Assembly: GCA_002803225.1 (NCBI GenBank)
Contig: NXFV01000458.1
Location: 1-64,000 of the forward strand
Direction of reading: 5' to 3'
Source of the DNA: Gamarada debralockiae
Lineage: Eukaryota > Ascomycota > Leotiomycetes > Helotiales > Hyphodiscaceae
Length of the DNA stretch: 64,000 nt
Shown: in pieces, positions 56,925 to 64,000 of the stretch
How positions within the stretch are numbered: position 1 is the stretch's first letter
Layout of the letters: every line of letters begins with the position of its first letter
Position numbers and translations under genes: made by a program
Notes under the pieces: model-generated
What the model was told of the DNA's origin: nothing
The model's input: only the letters and a program-made list of their open reading frames with translations
Database searches by the model: none

Positions 56925-59900
56925 CTAATCGATCTCCACGATCTCCCGCTTTATCGTATTACTCCTCCCTTGACTCTGTCCCTGGCTCTGCTGATTTGGC
57001 GTGTTCCTGCCCTGACTTTGATTCGGCGTGTTCCTCCCTTGACTTTGGTTCGGTGTGTTTCTGCCTTGGCTCTGGCTCTGGCTTTGACTCGGAGTGGGCT
57101 GTTGGCGCTGCTGCGGCAGCATCGGAGCTTCCGGTGCGCGCTGTGGAGGTTTTACCTGTGCTGGTGCTGGTGCTGGTGCTGGTGCTGGAGCGGGTACTGG
57201 CTCAACAACATTAATGTTAGAAGCGAAGTCCCGCATAACGTCATCCAACTTCCTAATCAAGTCCTCCATCCCAGCGGGCTGCGCAACCGCATTGGCACGC
57301 ATACCCTGCCACCCTTTCCCAGCCGAATTCCATACAGGCTTCAAAGCCGCATCCACATCATCCCCTTCTCGATCTCGGATATCGGTTCGTCTGACATACC
57401 ACCAAGGCTCTCCTCTTCGTTGCTGCAGTCTGATCTCGAACATGATCTTGCGAGGTCTGCCCTGGCTGGATGTTGAGATGTTATAGCGGACGACGAACCA
57501 CTCCACTGCTCGGACAAACACCATTGCCTCGCCTTTGGCTGAGAGTGGTGCCCATGCCCCTTCTAGTGTGTCGAGAGCACGAAGAGCCGGCAGTGTCAGT
57601 GGAAGAAGGGTAGCGACACCATCTAGTCCTTGCCTCTCATTCAACACCTTGGTGAGATTGTCCGCTATCCGAAGATGAGGATTTCCTCGCTCGAATTTCA
57701 GCGTCATGAGGCTGTCCGTAGCGCCGAAATCAACTGTCGCCTTGTAGCCCTTCGGACTGTCGAGATCCATAGCATCTGCCGATTGCGCATTTCCATAGGT
57801 GAAGACTATGCGGCCTAGAGATATGTACTCGCATTTGAGTGTCTTCTCATGCCTGTGCAGTACTTCGACGAAGTCCACCAATCGTTCAACCCGAATTGCA
57901 CGTTCAACAAAAGCCTGAATGACACTCTCACCAACTTTAGACCGTAGCCGGAACGCAAACGTACCCGACTTGGCATCAAAGAAAATATCGCGGTCGACTC
58001 TCTCCTTGAGAATAGCGAGGGCCTGCGGAACTGGAACGCCCATACGGGCCTCAGTGACGATCACAACATCTTCACCTGGGCCGAGCTGTCTGGGTGCATC
58101 GATGGGCGGCGGCTGAGCGACTGGCAGTTGAACAACTGCTAACGGTGTTGCAGCGGGCGAGTTGCCGCCTTTTGCCTTCACCTTGGCCTTCGCTAGATTT
58201 GCCTGGGAAGGTTCAACAGGATGTACAGTCGGGATAAATTTCTCGAGTGCTGCTGGCTCAAGACCTTGAAATATGAGCTTAACAGAGTCTTTGGCCCACG
58301 GCTGCCCTGTTCGCGGAGACTTGTTCCGAGAAGGAAGTAGCTCGGACAGACGCATGAGAATATATGGCACCTTGATCGATGAAGTAGGGTTGCTGTGTTG
58401 TAAATAATGCCGAGCATGCCGTGAATGCAACGTTCTCAGGTTGACAAAGTGAGCAATAAGCGCGGCTGCGTAGAGATTGAGTTTCGAGAAGAATGCATAA
58501 GTGGGAGCAGGGGAGATGCCCGTGATCTTCATCTCAAATGAGACAGGGATTGTGGTACTGGACGAGGTATTGACACTGTTACTGTTAGTCTGGGAACAAA
58601 AGCAAGGCGGAAGAACATACGTTTCGAGCAGAAACCATCGCTCCCCATCCATACCGAGCGTGAGTACGGCCCACCAGTTCGGGAGCCAACTCGCTCTCCG
58701 GAACCAGGCAGTTTGCAATGAATTCTTTGCCAGTTTTGACTTGAATTCGTCGCTGGCGACTTTGGGACCAACATCTCTTATCCATCCAGTGCTCAACCCA
58801 TGGCTGGTGAAATCTTCCAGAATCATTAAGGCGCGCAGATTCTCGATATAATTATGAGCGTCCGAGGCTGGATCTCGTGATTTGGAGTTCAGCATGTATT
58901 CCATACGAGCGGTCATTGTTGACGCAGGACTGAAGATGAAGCGGCCGGTAATTGGTTCCATGCTGATTGTCAAATGCTCTGTGCTTGTCAATTGAACCTT
59001 CAATGTAGATTCTGCAGGCTCTTTTGACGACGTAGATAATGAGAGATGCGCCTCGTGCTTCGAAAATATGGGGTTCTTTTGCATCTTCTCATAAATCGAG
59101 GTCAAGATGGAATTGACGTGCATCGCAATGACGGTCTTCAAGAGTGATACAGCCGAGATGTTGACTGTATCGAATGGTATCTCCACGTCTATCACCTCCT
59201 TGGCATTTCGAAACCATCTGATGGATAGGTGGCTAGTCGCTTTGGGATCAGGACGACCGTCTTTCCGTCTTCCGCTGTGAACGCCTAGGATTATCCAACT
59301 CTTGGGCCCATCTTTACCATATCTATCAACCCAGTACTGAATGGAGAGGGATCTGTTTAGAAGCTCTACTTTCAGACCGTCGATCCATTTCCCTCTTGCT
59401 AATTCAACTGCTTGCCTTCTGAATTCGCTGATCTTATGGGTCAAAACCAGCTCATGTAATAATTTGTAGCAACCAAAGAGGCCATCTTTGAGGACAACAT
59501 TGACCCTGTTCTCCATATGGATTCGTGCACTGAAGGGAAGCTCGGAGAGCGACGGCGAAAATAGAAATCGGAAATCGATGAACCAGAATTGGCTCTCCGG
59601 ATCTTCATCTGCGATTCCAAGATCAACCTCGAACTCTCCAGCCACTCTGAAGGTCACGCGACCAGAGTTGATGCTATAGTCTTTGAATTGCCCAGGAATG
59701 TTGTCGTACTCATGCAAGTTGAGCCGTATTGAGAGAAGCGTATTGAGATTTTCCACAGTTTTGATGAGGTCCTTAGCTGTCAGCGGGGGCGGTGGGATGT
59801 AATCAAACTATTATTGTTAGCATAACTTCCAGCAGCTGGAGGTTTGATGTACCTCTGGCATCCATGGAGCTTTCCCTGTTGACAGAACCTGCACAGCAGT

Positions 59901-60578
59901 CTTCAGATCGGGATTTGGTATCCTGGCGGCTCCCAATTCTCTTTTAACACCGGCCAGCGCGTGAATCGCCGCGTAGTAGAGAAAGCCTTGCTGATCTAAA
60001 TGCCATTTCAAGTCTATCAACTTGCTCACATCTTCGCTGTTCCGACTCCAACTCGTTATGACAAATACCTTTGTCCAATCTGCATGTGCATTCTGAGCGA
60101 ATTCCAGCAATCGGTGCTTTTTGTTGACGTTCTCGGTCGAATTGTCGTCCGTTGGGGTATGAGACGCATTTCCATTGACAGCTGAAGCCGGAACTGGCAT
60201 TCGAGCCAGGTCCAAAATCTTGGCCGTCAAATCATTATGTGTTTTTTGCGCGAATCGAGTGATTAAAGTTGACAATGGCATATAGCCTTCCGTAATATGG
60301 ACGATCTCAGGAGGAAGTTGCTTGATTCGTTCTTGGATATCAGCGGGTATCACAGCACCTGCGCTGGCTGGAGGTTGGGAATCTACCATTCCGTTCAGGA
60401 CGTTCGGGCCCGTAGGACTTGTCGGTGTCATATTTTGCTGAGGTTCCCTTCCCTTTCCTTTATCCGAACCCTTCTCAGCAACAAAGCTACCTCCATTAAC
60501 TCCATTCGGCCGTTGATCTCTGTCGTGATTTGTATGTGATCCATTCCTGTCCCCATTATCCATGATGACGCCAGGCAT
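56925..60578 (-). CDS. MED14: Mediator complex subunit 14
   Basis: Two exons, 59853-60578 and 56925-59807, separated by a 45-nt intron (GTACAT donor, GCTAAC branch, ATAG acceptor), give about 1202 aa. Exon 1 ends with the conserved Med14 start region: PPEIVHITEGYMPLSTLITR, KTHNDLTAKILDLARMP, RLLEFAQNAHADWTKVFVI and LKWHLDQQGFLYYA. The second exon continues FDYIPPPPLTAKDLI. The tail has GRNTPNQSQ repeats, Pro/Ala repeats and ends KREIVEID. Med14 is the scaffold linking Mediator head, middle and tail for RNA polymerase II transcription. An in-frame 45-nt segment 58576-58620 has GTATGT, CTAAC and AG, so it may be another intron (loss of 15 aa). Intact core gene. Confidence 0.92.
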
Positions 60579-61927
60579 TGGTATTGACTCTCCTCTCTGC
60601 TTCTCTCCCCCTTTCGACGCAACCCCAACAGCCCCCTCCTTTGTCCGCTCTGCCGACTCTATGATGGCTGTGGAAGAATTATCCGGAGAGGATCAGACAT
60701 CTAAACCACAGCGAGGAAAAGTGGCAAGGAAGAATCAAGATCGCATGCGCTATCGGCAATGGCCAGGGAGGGTACGCGTGAACAAAATGGAGTCGTCGGC
60801 TCGATATTTGCCCAGCGATGAATAATTCTGTGGTCTGCGGATGGCGGCTCTTCTTTGTATGGTCGAGGATGCAAAGCGCGCCCTTGCATGAAAGGATGGC
60901 TGGTCGTATCCGCGGCTGGAGTGAATCGCTTGGCTAGTGAATCGATTTGAGGGATTGAGATGGTCGCCTAATGATTATTTGTAGGTCGGCGGTCATAAAT
61001 ACTCAAACATGAGTTCGTGAGGTGGTGTTCGTGAGGTGGTTGATGAGGCGTGTGTTGTCTTCAATCCCAGCGGGCATCTTCATCACCAAAGGGCTCGGAA
61101 GTCTGCGACCAGTCAAAAAGGCGCTAACGAGCAAAATGAGCACAGGCTATTCACGTGAGCGTACTAAAGCGCCAACTTTATGCGAGAGATCTTGAGATCG
61201 TCATCGAGGCTTCTTCTTCTTCTAGAAGCTCGATATAAGGTTCGCATTTGATGGAGATTCTGTGCGACCCTTTTGCTGATTGGCACGAGTGATTACCCTG
61301 CTTCAACGGTTCGACAACAAGAACTTATCAAATGCCCGTCTTCTAGATCACGGAGCGCAGCACGACGCTTGTGCAGATGGTGGCTGTCTCCAAATGGCCG
61401 AATCCCTTCTCCCAGCCCGGTCTGCCAGGCTCTGGCGATTCCAGAAAAGAAGAGCTGGGTCTGGTCTGGAATCTTAATCACAGCAACTACAGTACCTACC
61501 TACATGCAATATCATTATGCCAAAAGAAACAGAGAATTGTAGCGAGAATAGTCGCATTGGCACATGCAAGATAACAGAGAGAGTTCTATCACTCCTCTTT
61601 CTCGGAATGCTGCAAGCCTTGATTCAGAATGGTGGTCTCAAAATGGTCACAATCCTTGCCTTTCAACTGATCCGGGGGGTAAAGCCTCGCTGCCTCACTA
61701 TCTATCGATTTTCACAATTCCGACGACTACTAGCTCTTTATCTATGAACCCATGATACATACAGTACTTGTCTTTCTCTGATTAATCCTCTCTTCCCTTT
61801 TATTATTTGCTGATAAATGTCGTTCGTGGACATCTGCCAGCAAATGCCATAATGGTCAAGTCACATTTGATCCAATCTTCGGGTAGCACGATGTCATAAA
61901 CGCCTTGCTTACGTCCCCGTTGCAGCT
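60579..61927. other. Divergent intergenic region of Med14 and Atg22
   Basis: No supported gene in about 1.35 kb. Open frames at 61273-61755 overlap in different frames without domains. It likely holds both promoters. GGTGGT(T/G) words repeat near 61020-61040. Confidence 0.5.
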
Positions 61928-64000
61928 ATGGTTCCTCGCAGCATGCCCCAATTACGACCGAAACCTTTACATCGCGCTTCATCTGCCAACAGTAATAAAC
62001 AATCTTACCGATCCCATTCTTCATCATTTGAGGCAGACGACGAGCGATCAAGCTCTGCCGACCATGAGATGGGTCCAGATGCCGCTTTTAGAGATGACCC
62101 TTCTCAATACGCGGGCGAGGATACACGGTTAACGAGTAGGAAAGAGCTTTCGGGATGGTACGCATATGGATTTGCGGCGGAGGTTTTCGTGATATGTGGA
62201 ATTGGTGAGTCTACGTTCGGTGAAGCTTCAGAAGGGTTATGGGTAGAGATGGCTAGGTCCGTCCGGTGAGGGGTGGAATGGAGCTTTGAAACTAAGCTGG
62301 AAGCAAAATACAGCTATTTTGAAGCTTCTGGCCATTCCAGAGAAATCATTTCTAGCTGGCAGATGCTCTACCCGGACGCGTTCACTCATTTGCAAGCTTG
62401 AGCAATACGAATACAAACTAATTCCTCTCTTCCAGGCTCCTTCATTCCCATAACCCTCGAACAACTTGCACGAGAAAATGGAGTCCTCCTCTCCGATAGG
62501 AAAACACCCTGCGGATCGAGCTCACACCCTCTTTCTGGATTCCCACCCAACGGGGTCTCCTCCAACGCAAAAGATCTCGGACAATGTGTGATATACTTCC
62601 TGGGGATGGAAATCAATACAGCGAGCTTCGCAATGTACAGTTTCTCCCTAAGTGTGCTGTTCCAAGCGATACTCGTGGTATCCATAAGTTGTGCGGCGGA
62701 TCATGGCAACTATCGCAAAAGATTGTTGCTATTATTCGCATTCATAGGATCCATAGCGACGATGCTGTTCTTGCCAGTGGTTCCGAAGGTGTATCTGCTG
62801 GGAGCGCTTTTCGCAATAATTGCAAACACATCTTTTGGAGCAAGCTTCGTGCTGCTGAACTCATTCCTACCCCTCCTAGTACGACATCATCCAAAGGCAC
62901 AATATGCGACTCCGGACTTTACTCCGGAAATTCCGTCAGCGGACCCAGAAGAACAATCTCCTAACGAGTCCCTTGACGATCACGTAGTAGACGCAACAAC
63001 CGCCCTTCTCCCCAACGCTCCAGATCCCACACCTCCTCTCCCACAAGCCAAGAACCTCACCTCTATCGAGCTCCAACTCTCAACCCAAATATCCTCCACA
63101 GGAATCGGCATAGGCTACAGCGCAGGCCTCTTCCTCCAATGCGTCTCGATCATCATAATCTTCGTCATGAAAAGCACCACTCTCTCCCTCCGCGTCGTGA
63201 TCTTCGTAATAGGACTGTGGTGGTTCCTCTTCACTATCCCCGCCGCTCTCTGGCTACGTCCACGACCCGGGCCGCCCCTCCCATCCAACGACCCCAACAA
63301 TCCAAGCGGTTCACGCACCTGGGTCGCTTACATCGTCTACGCCTGGGCTTCCTTGTATCGAACCATCAAGCTTGCTCGGCGATTGAAAGACGTAGTGCTC
63401 TTTCTAGTAGCGTGGTTCTTACTCTCTGACGCAATAGCCACGGTATCAGGAACTGCTGTGCTGTATGCCAAAACCCAGCTACACATGAAGCCAGCAGCCT
63501 TAGGTCTTATCAACGTGATAGCCACCACGGCAGGCGTGCTAGGCGCTTTCTCCTGGGCCGCCATCTCTCAGAGCCTAGGCCTTCGCCCCCATCAAACGAT
63601 CTTAGCATGCATCTTCCTCTTCGAAATCATACCACTCTACGGTTTGCTTGGCTACCTTCCCATCGTTGAGCGCTGGGGAGTAATTGGCCTCCAGCAGCCA
63701 TGGGAAATGTATCCATTAGGCTTCATTTACGGCTTTGTGCTCGGCGGGCTGAGCAGCTATTGCCGGAGTCTTTTCGGGGAGCTCATACCTCCTGGATCTG
63801 AAGCCGCTTTTTACGCTTTATATGCCATCACTGACAAAGGCTCTTCCATCTTTGGCCCAGCGATCGTGGGCGTGATCGTCGACCATACGGGAGAAATTCG
63901 ACCCGCGTTCTGGTTTCTTGCCGCTCTGGTTGGGCTTCCTGCGCCGTTAATTTGGTTTGTCAATGTGGACAGGGGCAAGGAGGAGGGTGCAAAACTGGCG
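61928..64000 (+). CDS. ATG22: Autophagy-related protein 22 (vacuolar amino-acid effluxer), 3' cut
   Basis: Exon 1 is 61928-62204. A 231-nt intron (GTGAGT donor, ACTAATTC branch, CTTCCAG acceptor at 62435) leads to exon 2 from 62436 that stays open to the window end. Visible are an N-terminal soluble part with [20 protein letters not shown] before the first membrane helix, then [14 protein letters not shown] and GQCVIYFLG, a long soluble loop, and about ten or more hydrophobic segments of the MFS-like fold, with [20 protein letters not shown] near the end. Atg22 exports amino acids released by autophagy from the vacuole. Start chosen by frame, splice phase and the conserved [13 protein letters not shown]. 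The stop codon lies beyond the right edge. Confidence 0.9.

Overview
The window looks like nuclear DNA of a filamentous ascomycete (Pezizomycotina; a leotiomycete-type genome is possible but not proven). Supporting features are many short introns of 45-70 nt with GTAAGT-type donors, CTAAC/CTGAC branch sites and TAG/CAG acceptors, and the gene families present: Zn2Cys6 regulators, 2EXR proteins, NACHT-ankyrin proteins, Med14 and Atg22. The window opens with twelve G residues, which may be a contig edge.

Layout. (1) 1-10 kb is a gene-poor graveyard. It holds the last exon of a subtilase, a decayed OrsD-like gene, two arrays of a 13-bp AT repeat, and one fungal transcription-factor gene on the minus strand. 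That gene is broken by a 178-bp solo LTR and two small inverted-repeat elements, and another inverted-repeat element lies beside it. (2) 10-28 kb carries an intact MFS transporter, two decayed 2EXR genes, an intact ARO8-like aminotransferase, a large intact DEAH-box helicase, a lysine tRNA gene with a very unusual intron structure, and a frame-broken ubiquitin-specific protease. (3) 28-38 kb carries a 101-aa gene whose first coding exon is only ATG, a frame-broken protein-kinase-like gene, a small gene with one in-frame stop, and a PD-(D/E)XK-like protein behind a TATA box and a 16-bp inverted repeat. A long empty stretch follows. (4) 38-56 kb is an accessory, incompatibility/NLR-type region. 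It has an apparently intact NACHT-ankyrin gene, a Tc1/mariner relic, a G-alpha-like gene with a degenerate P-loop, LTR-like repeats, a tandem minisatellite, a SNF2 pseudogene, a Zn2Cys6-like gene and a second STAND/ankyrin-type gene. (5) 56.9-64 kb returns to core genes: Mediator subunit Med14 and the vacuolar transporter Atg22, which runs off the right edge.

The main discovery candidate is the tRNA-Lys(CUU) gene at 23321-23527. Besides a canonical intron after position 37 it contains two insertions in the T arm. Each begins GTAAG, carries CTAAC and ends in AG. Removing all three restores a complete 73-nt cloverleaf with a fully paired acceptor stem and T stem. If real, this is a Pol III-type gene that would need spliceosome-like processing of a tRNA.

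A second theme is pervasive single-base damage. Many recognisable genes carry one in-frame stop or one-base frame changes while long neighbours stay open. This suggests mixed recent pseudogenisation, repeat-induced or deamination-type C-to-T change, or local assembly indels.
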